This document shows, piece after piece, positions 1 through 6,474 of a stretch of DNA of 13,105 bases. The stretch comes from Gp6-AA40 sp050742535 (GTDB taxonomy: Bacteria; Acidobacteriota; Vicinamibacteria; Vicinamibacterales; UBA2999). Below the pieces are notes generated by a model. It was not told the DNA's origin. It worked only from the letters and a program-made list of their open reading frames with translations, and ran no database searches. Position 1 is the stretch's first letter. Each line of letters starts with the position of its first letter. Made by a program: the position numbers and the translations under genes. Location: assembly GCA_050742535.1 (NCBI GenBank), contig JBOGIQ010000151.1, forward strand, positions 1 to 13,105. The letters are read 5' to 3'.

Positions 1-1
1 C

Positions 2-2335
2 CTCGTCGTAATCGCCGTGCTCGTCTGGGGTGCCGTAGGGGCCTCTGCCTGGTGGATCAAGGATGTGGTCTCGGGGCTACCCAGTCCGCGCGACGTCCGC
101 GAGATCGCGGTCATGGCTCAGGCGACGACGCTCTACGACGTCCACGGCCGAACGGCGTTCACGATTTATAAGGAACAGCGAATTCCGATTTCGCTCGATC
201 GCGTCTCGCCGCATCTGGTGCAGGCGATTCTGGCCGTCGAGGATCAGCGCTTCTACGAGCATGGCGGTCTCGATGTGGTCCGCATCGCCGGTGCGCTGGT
301 CAGCAACGTCCGCGGACGCGCGACGCAGGGCGCCAGCACGCTCACACAGCAGCTCGCGCGGCAGAGCTTTCTGACCGCGAAAAAAACGTACGGCCGCAAG
401 ATGAAAGAGGCGATTGTGGCCGCCCGCATCGAGCGGGAATTCGACAAGCGCGAGATCCTGCAGCTGTACCTGAACAAGGTCTACTTCGGCGACGGGCTCT
501 ACGGCGCCGAGGCCGCGTCGCTCGGCTACTTCGGGAAGTCCGCTGCTGATCTGACGCTATCGGAAGCCGCGCTGCTTGCCGGGCTGGTCAAGTCTCCGTC
601 TACCTACGCGCCGACGGTTGACCTCGATCGTGCTGTCTCGCGGCGGAAGGTCGTCCTGCAGGCGATGCACGATGCGCGCGTTATCGATCAGAAGGCTTAT
701 GAAGCGGCGCTGAAGGCGCCTGTCCAGTTGAGCGACGCGTTGCGCAGTCAGGAACCCTTCGGGCAGTACTTCAAGGAGGAAGTCCGCAAGCAGCTCGTCG
801 AGCGGTTCGGATGGGAGCGCGTGTACGAAGGTGGATTGAAGGTTCACACGACGCTCGACCTCGAGCTGCAGAAGGCCGCCGAGACGGAGGTCGCCCGTGG
901 CCTGCAGGAGATCGAGCAGCGGCAGCTGCGCCGCAACCGCAAGGCGCCGGCGTCCCCTGAACCACTCCAGGCAGCGCTTGTCGCGATGGACCCCGAAACC
1001 GGCGATGTGCGCGCGATGGTCGGCGGCCGCGACTTCAAGGAGAGTCGCTTCAACCGCGTGACACAGGCGAAGCGTCAGGCGGGCTCGGCCTTCAAGCCGT
1101 TTGTCTATGCCGCTGCACTGGAGAACGGATTCTCACCAGGGACCGTCCTCACCAATCTGGACGATCCGGTCTGGACTCCGCAGGGCAACTGGGTGCCTGA
1201 GGATGGCCATTCGGACGCCACCTCGATGACGATGAGAGCGGCGTTGAAGACGTCGAGCAATCGAGCCGCGGTGCGCATGCTGCAGGAAGTCGGAATCCCG
1301 ACCGCGGTGACGTTCGCCGATCGCCTGGGAGTGGGGCCAGTGCCGGCCGTTCCATCGCTGGTCCTCGGATCGGGCGAGGTGACGCTGATGTCGATTACGG
1401 CCGCGTTTGCCGCCTTCGCGAACGGCGGGCTCGTGCCGGCAGCGTCGTTGATCACAAGGGTCGAAGATGTCGACGGTCAGGTGCTGTTCACGGCGCAGCC
1501 GAACACGCACCGGGCCGTCAGCGAATCGACCGCCTTCCTGATGTCGAACATGCTTGCCGACGTGGTCAATTCCGGCACCGCCTGGTCCGCCCGCCGCGTC
1601 GGGTTCTCGCTGCCGGCCGCCGGCAAGACCGGAACGACCAACGACTATCGCGACGCGTGGTTCATCGGCTACACGCCGAAGATCGTTGCCGGCGTCTGGG
1701 TCGGCTATGACATGCCGCGGACGATCATCGCCAACGGGTACGCCGCGGAGCTGGCAGTGCCGATCTGGGCGAAGTTTATGAAGACGGCAACTCGCACAGA
1801 CGAGCCCGCGTGGTTCAGGCCTCCACCGGGACTGACGTCGGCGACGATTTGCCGGTTGAGCGGAGCGCTCGCGACGGACTCCTGCCGCAACGCCGTTGAC
1901 GTAGACGACGAAGGGAATGTCGTCGGCGGGTCGATGGTGTACACGGAGTACTTCGTCCGCGGCACCGAGCCGCGCACCTTCTGCCCGATCCACGACGCCT
2001 ACGAGGACAGGTCGTTTTGGCGGATTTTCACGGGCGGGCGCGATGAGCGACCGCACGTTCCCGCACGGGACGTCGTGGTTGAACGGCGCTCCGACGAACG
2101 GCGTTCCGACGAACGTCGTGCTGATGATCGCCCGGCATCAGCCGAAGCCGTGCAGCAGCCTCCTGGCGTAACAGGCGGTGTCCTCACGCAGCCGGAGCCG
2201 CAGGCCTCTCCGGCGCCCGAGCCGAAGAGGCGCGGGTTCTGGGGACGCATCTTCGGCCGGCGCCGCGACGATGCACCGAAGGCCGAGCCCCAACCGGCGC
2301 CGCGCCCGCAGCCTGCCGCGCCACGCAGCCGCTAG
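2..2335 (+). CDS. Penicillin-binding protein 1A (class A, transglycosylase/transpeptidase), 5' partial
   Basis: This bifunctional peptidoglycan synthase polymerises lipid II and cross-links the peptide stems on the outer face of the inner membrane. The frame is open to the window edge and codons 2-16 add LVVIA ahead of a GTG at 17. The hydrophobic stretch before WWIKDV is therefore the N-terminal membrane anchor, and the true start lies upstream of the window. Residues are numbered from that GTG. The GT51 transglycosylase has EDQRFYEHGG at 75-84 (catalytic Glu75), QGASTLTQQL from 104, and YLNKVYFG in 151-158. The transpeptidase has SAFK (nucleophile Ser357), SSN (413-415) and KTGT (537-540), so all catalytic motifs are intact. 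A Cys-containing C-terminal segment (Cys612, Cys623, Cys656) is typical of PBP1A-like proteins. The last ~100 residues are a charged, Pro-rich tail with three RRSDE-like repeats and a basic, aromatic FWGRIFGRRR segment near 741-750. Family assignment is certain; the symbol (ponA/mrcA) is not. Confidence 0.96.
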   Translation, partial: LVVIAVLVWGAVGASAWWIKDVVSGLPSPRDVREIAVMAQATTLYDVHGRTAFTIYKEQRIPISLDRVSPHLVQAILAVEDQRFYEHGGLDVVRIAGALVSNVRGRATQGASTLTQQLARQSFLTAKKTYGRKMKEAIVAARIEREFDKREILQLYLNKVYFGDGLYGAEAASLGYFGKSAADLTLSEAALLAGLVKSPSTYAPTVDLDRAVSRRKVVLQAMHDARVIDQKAYEAALKAPVQLSDALRSQEPFGQYFKEEVRKQLVERFGWERVYEGGLKVHTTLDLELQKAAETEVARGLQEIEQRQLRRNRKAPASPEPLQAALVAMDPETGDVRAMVGGRDFKESRFNRVTQAKRQAGSAFKPFVYAAALENGFSPGTVLTNLDDPVWTPQGNWVPEDGHSDATSMTMRAALKTSSNRAAVRMLQEVGIPTAVTFADRLGVGPVPAVPSLVLGSGEVTLMSITAAFAAFANGGLVPAASLITRVEDVDGQVLFTAQPNTHRAVSESTAFLMSNMLADVVNSGTAWSARRVGFSLPAAGKTGTTNDYRDAWFIGYTPKIVAGVWVGYDMPRTIIANGYAAELAVPIWAKFMKTATRTDEPAWFRPPPGLTSATICRLSGALATDSCRNAVDVDDEGNVVGGSMVYTEYFVRGTEPRTFCPIHDAYEDRSFWRIFTGGRDERPHVPARDVVVERRSDERRSDERRADDRPASAEAVQQPPGVTGGVLTQPEPQASPAPEPKRRGFWGRIFGRRRDDAPKAEPQPAPRPQPAAPRSR
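2084..2128 (+). repeat. 15-bp coding tandem repeat (RRSDE x3) in the PBP tail
   Basis: Three adjacent 15-bp units (starting at 2084, 2099 and 2114) encode RRSDE, RRSDE and RRADD, residues 690-704 of the penicillin-binding protein. The first two units differ by few bases; the third has drifted. They sit in the low-complexity cytoplasm-distal tail after the catalytic domains, so copy number could vary without harming catalysis. Confidence 0.75.
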
Positions 2336-2341
2336 CAACAC

Positions 2342-2366
2342 GGCACCCCTAAAGGGGCGCCCTACG
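2342..2366 (+). repeat. Left arm of a perfect 25-bp inverted repeat
   Basis: The arm begins GGCACCCCTAAAGGGG and ends CGCCCTACG. It is the exact reverse complement of 2474-2498. Within the arm, CCCC/GGGG with a TAAA loop can form a small hairpin, extended outward by one A-C mismatch and GGC/GCC pairs. It starts seven bases after the PBP stop codon. No T-run follows, so it is not a classic intrinsic terminator, though a transcript through it would fold strongly. Confidence 0.9.
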
Positions 2367-2379
2367 GCCACACAGTAAA

Positions 2380-2473
2380 CGTAGGGCAGGGCGCCCTTTC
2401 ACGAAACGTAGGGCGCCCTTTCACGAAACGTAGGGCGCCCTTTCACGAAACGTAGGGCGCCCCTTTCACGAAA
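2380..2473 (+). repeat. Tandem array of a ~22-bp GC-palindromic unit (4 copies)
   Basis: Four direct repeats are seen at 2380-2406, 2407-2428, 2429-2450 and 2451-2473. The unit runs CGTAGGGCGCCCTTTCACGA plus AA. Copy 1 carries a 5-bp internal duplication (AGGGC) and copy 4 one extra C. A truncated fifth copy forms the beginning of the right inverted-repeat arm. Each unit is centred on GGGCGCCC (2389, 2411, 2433, 2455, then 2478), spaced 22-23 bp, about two helical turns. A further GGGCGCCC lies in the left arm at 2355-2362. There are no variable spacers, so this is not CRISPR. Confidence 0.9.
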
Positions 2474-2498
2474 CGTAGGGCGCCCCTTTAGGGGTGCC
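2474..2498 (-). repeat. Right arm of the perfect 25-bp inverted repeat
   Basis: The arm begins CGTAGGGCGCCCC and ends TTTAGGGGTGCC. It matches the reverse complement of 2342-2366 at all 25 positions. The two arms bound a 157-bp unit (2342-2498) that holds the tandem array. I see no convincing target-site duplication outside the arms, and no open reading frame inside. Confidence 0.9.
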
Positions 2499-2511
2499 AT
2501 ACAGCACCAAC

Positions 2512-2517
2512 TAGACT
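2512..2517 (+). promoter_or_regulatory. Possible -10 element (TAGACT) for a leaderless aminotransferase transcript
   Basis: TAGACT fits the TANNNT pattern and lies six bases upstream of the GTG at 2524. No Shine-Dalgarno sequence is visible there. That arrangement resembles leaderless genes, but no convincing -35 box is seen and a TANNNT match is common by chance. Confidence 0.22.
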
Positions 2518-2523
2518 AGACAC

Positions 2524-3702
2524 GTGACGGCGACCGTTCCGTCCCGTATCCGCGCCATCGAGCTGCCGCCGTTCGATCCGCTCAACCTGCGTGCGGCCGA
2601 ATTGCGCGCGGCGGGACACGACGTGATCTCGCTGGGGCAGGCGCTGCCGTTCTACGGTCCGCCGCCCTCGGCCCTTGCGGCAGCCCGCGCGGCGTTGGCG
2701 ACGCGCGAGGTCAACGTCTACTCGACCGACCCGGGGATGCCGGCATTACGCCGCGCACTGGCGGAGCGGCTGCGCGCCTTCGGCATTACGGCGTCTGTCG
2801 ACGACATCATGATCACCGCCGGGGCGAACCACGCCTTCACGCTGGCGTTGACGACGATGGTCGATCCGGGCGACGAGGTGGTGCTGCCGGCGCCTTATTT
2901 CACGAACCATCAGATGGCCGTAGCCGCGCTCGGCGCGATTCCGATCGAAGCGCCGGTCAAGGATTGTGCGACGTTCTCCGTCCGGTGGAGCGACATCGAG
3001 CCGCACCTGGGCCGACGCACGCGGGCGGTCGTGCTGTGCACTCCGAGCAACCCGACCGGTGCCGTGCTCGATCCCGTTGAGGGACGCCGCATCGTCGGCG
3101 AGCTGGCCCGGCGCGACATCGTCGTCTTCAGCGACGAAACGTACATGCAGTTCGTCTACGGCGGCGATCACTGGAGCGCGGCGTCCGCGCCGGAATGGCG
3201 CCGGAACGTCGTGGTCGTCGGGACGTTTTCGAAGTCGTTTGGGATGATGGGGTGGCGCGCCGGATTCCTCGTTGCGGACGCGTCGGTGTGCGCCCAGGCG
3301 GTCAAGATCCAGGATGCGATGATCATCTGCGCACCGGTGATTTCGCAGATGGCCGCGCTCGGCGCCGTCGTGGAGGACTGGGATTATCCGAGGTCGTTCC
3401 ATGCGGACCTGCTCGAGCGGCGTGCAGCGCTCGCCGGAGGCGTCAGGGCGATTCCGCACATGCACTGGACCCCGGCCAACGCGGCGTTTTTCGGATTCGT
3501 TCGCGTGGACGGCTGCCAGGACTCGACGGCGCTCGCGGAATCGGTGCTCGAGGAGGCGCACGTCGTGGCGCTTCCGGGTGCAGCCTTCGGGAAGAGCGGC
3601 GAGGGCCATCTCCGGCTGTCGTACGGCGCCGTTGGTACTGCGGCGGTGTCGGAGGCGATGCGGCGCCTCGCTGCATATTTCGAGCGCCGTCGGCCCGACT
3701 GA
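2524..3702 (+). CDS. PLP-dependent class I/II aminotransferase
   Basis: This is a fold-type I aminotransferase of 392 residues, the usual family length, that swaps amino groups between an amino acid and a 2-oxo acid in the cytoplasm. Visible motifs are SNPTG (175-179), SDETY (203-207, with Asp204 contacting the PLP ring nitrogen and Tyr207 its phenol oxygen), the PLP-binding Lys237 in TFSKSFG, Arg245 in GWRAGF, and Arg364 in LRLSYG, the conserved residue binding the substrate carboxylate. The GTG start is the first start codon after an in-frame TAG at 2512-2514. It has no Shine-Dalgarno sequence. Only one base separates its stop from holB. The overall pattern resembles aspartate/aromatic or methionine-type aminotransferases, but the substrate cannot be read from sequence alone. 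A C-S lyase-like or ArAT-like role remains possible. Confidence 0.93.
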   Translation: MTATVPSRIRAIELPPFDPLNLRAAELRAAGHDVISLGQALPFYGPPPSALAAARAALATREVNVYSTDPGMPALRRALAERLRAFGITASVDDIMITAGANHAFTLALTTMVDPGDEVVLPAPYFTNHQMAVAALGAIPIEAPVKDCATFSVRWSDIEPHLGRRTRAVVLCTPSNPTGAVLDPVEGRRIVGELARRDIVVFSDETYMQFVYGGDHWSAASAPEWRRNVVVVGTFSKSFGMMGWRAGFLVADASVCAQAVKIQDAMIICAPVISQMAALGAVVEDWDYPRSFHADLLERRAALAGGVRAIPHMHWTPANAAFFGFVRVDGCQDSTALAESVLEEAHVVALPGAAFGKSGEGHLRLSYGAVGTAAVSEAMRRLAAYFERRRPD

Positions 3703-3703
3703 C

Positions 3704-4723
3704 ATGCCGTTCAGAGAAGTCATCGGCCACCGGCGTCTCGTCACCCTGCTGTCGCGCGCGATTGCCCAGGAGACGCTGCCTCAGTCGCTGCTGTTCGCCG
3801 GGCCGCGCGGCGTTGGCAAGCGGCGGACGGCGGTTGCCGTCGCCCAGACCATCAACTGTCAGGCGACGCTCGAAGCGCCGCCGCTGCCGCGTGACGCATG
3901 CGGCGAGTGCGCGTCGTGCCGGCGCATCGGGCGGGGCGTTCATCCGGACGTGCTCATCGTCGAACCGGGCGACCTCGGCTCCATCAAGATCGAGCAGGTG
4001 CGCGACGTCGTCGATCGCGCCGGCTACAGGCCGTTCGAGGGGCGGCGGCGGGCCGTGATCATCGACGACGCGGACGCGTTGGTGGACGCCGCGCAGAACG
4101 CGCTGTTGAAGACGCTGGAGGAGCCGCCGCAGGCGTCCATCTTCATCCTCGTGTCCGCGATGCCGGATGCGCTTCTGCCGACGGTGTTGTCGCGATGTCA
4201 GCGTCTCCGCTTCGGCGAGCTGTCTCCGGCCGAGATTACCGAAGCCTTGATGCGCGACCACGAATACGACGAAGCGGACGCACGTGCGGCGGCGGTTGAG
4301 GCGGACGGAAGCATCGGCCGCGCGCTCTCCGCGTTGTCGGCGGACGTCACCGAGGCGCGCGAGATGGCGCACCGCGTGCTCGAGCAGGCCGTGCGGCAGG
4401 CCGACCCGGGCAGGCGAATCGATCTGGCGAGAGAGGTCACCCCCTCAGGCGGCGGAAAGACCACCGGCGCGGAGCGCGAGCGGCTGGCCGCGTGCCTGCG
4501 CGCGCTCGCCTCGCTGCTGCGCGACATCGGCCTGGTTGGCGCGCAGGGGGAAGCCGCGGTTCTGGCCAACGCGGACCTCGCCCCGCAGCTGCGTGCGCTC
4601 GCCCGATCGTACGACAGCGATCGAACGGTTCGTGCGTATGCATCGGTGGACGAGGCGCTCGTCGCGCTCGAGCGCAACGTCAGCCCGAAGATCGTCGCCG
4701 ATTGGCTCGTGCTGCAGCTGTGA
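3704..4723 (+). CDS. holB: DNA polymerase III subunit delta' (clamp loader)
   Basis: This is the delta' subunit of the replicative clamp loader, which works with delta and tau/gamma to open the sliding clamp and place it on primed DNA. The ATG at 3704 gives 339 residues beginning MPFREVIGHRRLV, the typical family opening. The frame is open well upstream, but that part overlaps the aminotransferase and is not real. Seen in order: the Walker A-like GPRGVGK (33-39), a Cys4 zinc module (Cys52, Cys66, Cys69, Cys72), Walker B-like IIDDAD (119-124), LLKTLEEPP, and the SRC motif (163-165) with the sensor region before it. The C-terminal part is a helical collar domain with weaker conservation. The intact P-loop and SRC motif could also fit a DnaX-like protein, but the length and lack of a tau-type extension favour delta'. 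The spacing of 1 nt after the aminotransferase and 12 nt before pdxA indicates co-transcription. Confidence 0.92.
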   Translation: MPFREVIGHRRLVTLLSRAIAQETLPQSLLFAGPRGVGKRRTAVAVAQTINCQATLEAPPLPRDACGECASCRRIGRGVHPDVLIVEPGDLGSIKIEQVRDVVDRAGYRPFEGRRRAVIIDDADALVDAAQNALLKTLEEPPQASIFILVSAMPDALLPTVLSRCQRLRFGELSPAEITEALMRDHEYDEADARAAAVEADGSIGRALSALSADVTEAREMAHRVLEQAVRQADPGRRIDLAREVTPSGGGKTTGAERERLAACLRALASLLRDIGLVGAQGEAAVLANADLAPQLRALARSYDSDRTVRAYASVDEALVALERNVSPKIVADWLVLQL

Positions 4724-4735
4724 GATGACCGGCGC

Positions 4736-5608
4736 GTGAAACCCCGCATCGCGATAACTGCCGGCGATCCCGCTGGCATCGGTCCCGAGATTGCTGCCAA
4801 GGCCGCGGCCGACGCCCGCGTCCTCTCCGTCTGCGAGCCCGTGATTTATGGTCCACGGTCCGTTCAGGGCTTTCCGCCCGGCGTCCTGTCGGCGGATGCG
4901 GGACGAGCGGCGTACGACGCTATCCGCGAGGCGGTTCGCGATGCACGAAGCGGAGGCGTGGCGGGCATCGCAACCGCGCCGGTCAACAAGCTCGCGCTTG
5001 CGGCCGCCGGGCTGCCATGGAAGGGTCACACGGATCTGCTGGCGCACCTGACCGGCAGCCCGCGCGTGGCGATGATGTTCTGGTCCGAGCCGCTGAAGGT
5101 CGTGCTGGCCACCGTGCACGTTCCGCTGGCGGAGGTGCCCCGGATGATCACGGCCGATCTGCTGCACGGCATCATCGACCTCACAGCCGGCGAGTTGCCC
5201 CGGTTCGGCGTGCCGGCGCCGCGGCTTGCCCTGGCGGGCCTCAATCCCCACGCCGGCGAATCCGGGCTTCTCGGGGACGAGGACGACCGCGTGCTGAAGC
5301 CGGCGGTCGAAGCAGCCAATCGTCGTGGCGTCACTATCGCGGGGCCCTATCCGGGCGATACGGTGTTCGTCCGCGCATCACGCGGCGAGTTCGACGCGGT
5401 GATCGCCTGCTACCACGACCAGGGGCTGATTCCGGTGAAGCTGCTGGCGTTTGGCGAGTCGGTGAACGTCACGCTCGGGCTGCCGATCATCCGCACCTCG
5501 GTCGATCACGGCACGGCATTCGACATCGCGGGCAAGGGCGTGGCCGATCCGTCGAGCATGATCGCCGCCACGCTGCTGGCCGCGCGCCTCGCTTCGGCCG
5601 GGCGTTAG
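4736..5608 (+). CDS. pdxA: 4-hydroxythreonine-4-phosphate dehydrogenase
   Basis: PdxA oxidises 4-phosphohydroxy-L-threonine with NAD+. The product then condenses with deoxyxylulose phosphate (via PdxJ) in the DXP-dependent pathway to pyridoxal phosphate. The protein has TAGDPAGIGPEI (8-19), TAPVNK (80-85), and KGHTD (96-100), with His98/Thr99 in the substrate phosphate-binding position. The three expected metal ligands are His128 (TVHVPL), His172 (NPHAGE) and His227 (CYHDQG). VDHGTAFDIAGKG (257-269) closes the active site. At 290 residues it is shorter than the 329-residue E. coli enzyme. The deficit is mainly in the N-terminal segment between the GDPAGIGPE and APVNK motifs; no catalytic motif is missing. 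The GTG start places the first beta-strand immediately at the N terminus. A PdxA2-type dehydrogenase acting on a related phosphorylated acid is the main alternative. Confidence 0.93.
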   Translation: MKPRIAITAGDPAGIGPEIAAKAAADARVLSVCEPVIYGPRSVQGFPPGVLSADAGRAAYDAIREAVRDARSGGVAGIATAPVNKLALAAAGLPWKGHTDLLAHLTGSPRVAMMFWSEPLKVVLATVHVPLAEVPRMITADLLHGIIDLTAGELPRFGVPAPRLALAGLNPHAGESGLLGDEDDRVLKPAVEAANRRGVTIAGPYPGDTVFVRASRGEFDAVIACYHDQGLIPVKLLAFGESVNVTLGLPIIRTSVDHGTAFDIAGKGVADPSSMIAATLLAARLASAGR

Positions 5609-5614
5609 TACAAT
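5609..5614 (+). promoter_or_regulatory. Candidate -10 box (TACAAT), possible leaderless promoter
   Basis: TACAAT differs from the TATAAT consensus at one base. It begins directly after the pdxA stop codon and ends six bases before the GTG at 5621, the spacing expected for a leaderless start. No Shine-Dalgarno sequence precedes that GTG. A recognisable -35 box is absent. It could give the DUF393 gene and smpB their own promoter inside the operon. Confidence 0.35.
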
Positions 5615-5620
5615 CTCCCT

Positions 5621-5983
5621 GTGCTTGTACTGTTCGACGGCGGCTGCCCGATGTGCCGGAAAACGGTCCGGCGGCTGCATCGCTTCGACTGGCTGCACCG
5701 CCTGACGTTCGCCGACGCGACCGACGCGGCCCGCCGTGAGCGGCTCGCACCCGGTCTGACCGAAGCGGAAATCATGCGTGAGATGTACGTCGTCGAGCCG
5801 GGCGGTCGATACGGCGGCTTCGACGGGGTGCTCCGGATCGCACGCGCCGTACCGCTCCTGTGGCCTTTCTTCATCATCGCCAGCCTGCCAGGCCTCCGGC
5901 AAATCGGTCATGCGATCTACCGTCGCGTTGCGGCGAACCGCACGCGCCAGGGCCGCTGCACCGACGAGTTTTGCGTGCAGTGA
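5621..5983 (+). CDS. DUF393 / DCC-family thiol-disulfide oxidoreductase-like protein
   Basis: A small 120-residue protein of the DUF393 (DCC) family, thioredoxin-like proteins of uncertain substrate. The family signature DGGCPMC is at the N terminus, with the CxxC pair Cys9 and Cys12. RYGGFDGVLRIA (71-82) is the second conserved block. A hydrophobic stretch VPLLWPFFIIASLPGL (85-100) is probably a buried or membrane-touching helix. Two further cysteines near the end (RCTDEFC) are a common family feature. The start is well fixed: TAG at 5606 is in frame, and GTG 5621 is the first start after it. The stop overlaps the smpB start by one base (TGATG), so the two are probably translationally coupled. 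There is no signal peptide, so it is likely cytoplasmic. Confidence 0.9.
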   Translation: MLVLFDGGCPMCRKTVRRLHRFDWLHRLTFADATDAARRERLAPGLTEAEIMREMYVVEPGGRYGGFDGVLRIARAVPLLWPFFIIASLPGLRQIGHAIYRRVAANRTRQGRCTDEFCVQ

Positions 5984-6459
5984 TGAAGACGGAGCGCGAG
6001 AGGGCGCAGCGGACCATCGCCGAAAACCGGAAGGCGCGGCACGACTACCACATCCTCGACACGTGGGAGGCGGGGATCGCGCTGCTCGGGACCGAGGTGA
6101 AATCCATTCGCGAGGGTCGCGTGAACCTGCGCGACAGCTACGCGCGCATCGAGAACGGCGAGGTGTGGATGATGAACGTCCACATCAGCCCCTACAGCCA
6201 TCGCGGCTCCTCGGATCATGCAGAGATGCGGCAGCGAAAGCTCCTGCTGCGGCGGGATGAGATTCGCAAGATGGTGGGGCGCGTGGCCGAGAAAGGTCTG
6301 ACGCTCGTCCCGCTCGAGCTCTATTTCAAGAACGGACGGGTCAAGGCGCTCGTGGCGTTGGCGAAGGGCAAGCAGGCCCATGACAAGCGGGAAACGATCC
6401 GGCGCAGAGAGGTCGAGCGTGAGACGCGCGCGGCGGTGAAGTCGCGCGCGAGATCGTGA
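5983..6459 (+). CDS. smpB: SsrA-binding protein SmpB
   Basis: SmpB binds the tRNA-like domain of tmRNA and delivers it to stalled ribosomes for trans-translation. With the ATG at 5983 the protein is 158 residues, the usual length. Seen: N-terminal IAENRKARHDY (12-22), GTEVKSIREG (36-45), the NVHISPY block (65-71), LVPLELYF (108-115), and the basic C-terminal tail with GKxxHDKR (129-136) that enters the mRNA channel on the ribosome. The start overlaps the DUF393 stop by one base. The frame extends upstream to 5860, but that portion lies within the DUF393 gene and lacks SmpB-like sequence. No ssrA (tmRNA) gene is visible in the window. The gene ends 15 bp short of the convergent gene at 6475. 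Confidence 0.97.
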   Translation: MKTERERAQRTIAENRKARHDYHILDTWEAGIALLGTEVKSIREGRVNLRDSYARIENGEVWMMNVHISPYSHRGSSDHAEMRQRKLLLRRDEIRKMVGRVAEKGLTLVPLELYFKNGRVKALVALAKGKQAHDKRETIRRREVERETRAAVKSRARS

Positions 6460-6474
6460 AGTGAATGCTCCAGG

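Noticed and set aside
1133..2056. 307-residue open frame on the minus strand inside the PBP gene
   Set aside because: It lies opposite an intact gene with all catalytic motifs. The product is Arg/Gly/His-rich with no recognisable domain, as expected for an antisense shadow in GC-rich DNA.
2336..2400. Intrinsic terminator after the PBP gene
   Set aside because: The CCCC/GGGG hairpin at 2346-2357 has no following T-run. It may impede transcription, but it does not meet the usual criteria, so no terminator is listed.
2380..2473. CRISPR-like array
   Set aside because: The 22-bp units abut one another with no variable spacers, only four copies are present, and no cas genes lie nearby.
2746..3744. 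332-residue minus-strand frame opposite the aminotransferase
   Set aside because: Arg- and His-rich low-information translation, covering a gene with a clear PLP-enzyme motif set.
3443..4372. 309-residue minus-strand frame opposite holB
   Set aside because: No domain signal, and the plus strand encodes an unambiguous clamp-loader subunit.
5860..5982. Upstream extension of smpB to 5860
   Set aside because: The added residues are Arg/Pro/His-rich, overlap the DUF393 gene, and SmpB proteins normally begin near the chosen ATG at 5983.
6460..6474. tmRNA (ssrA) gene next to smpB
   Set aside because: Only 15 bases separate smpB from the convergent gene, and no tmRNA-like ends were seen elsewhere in the window.
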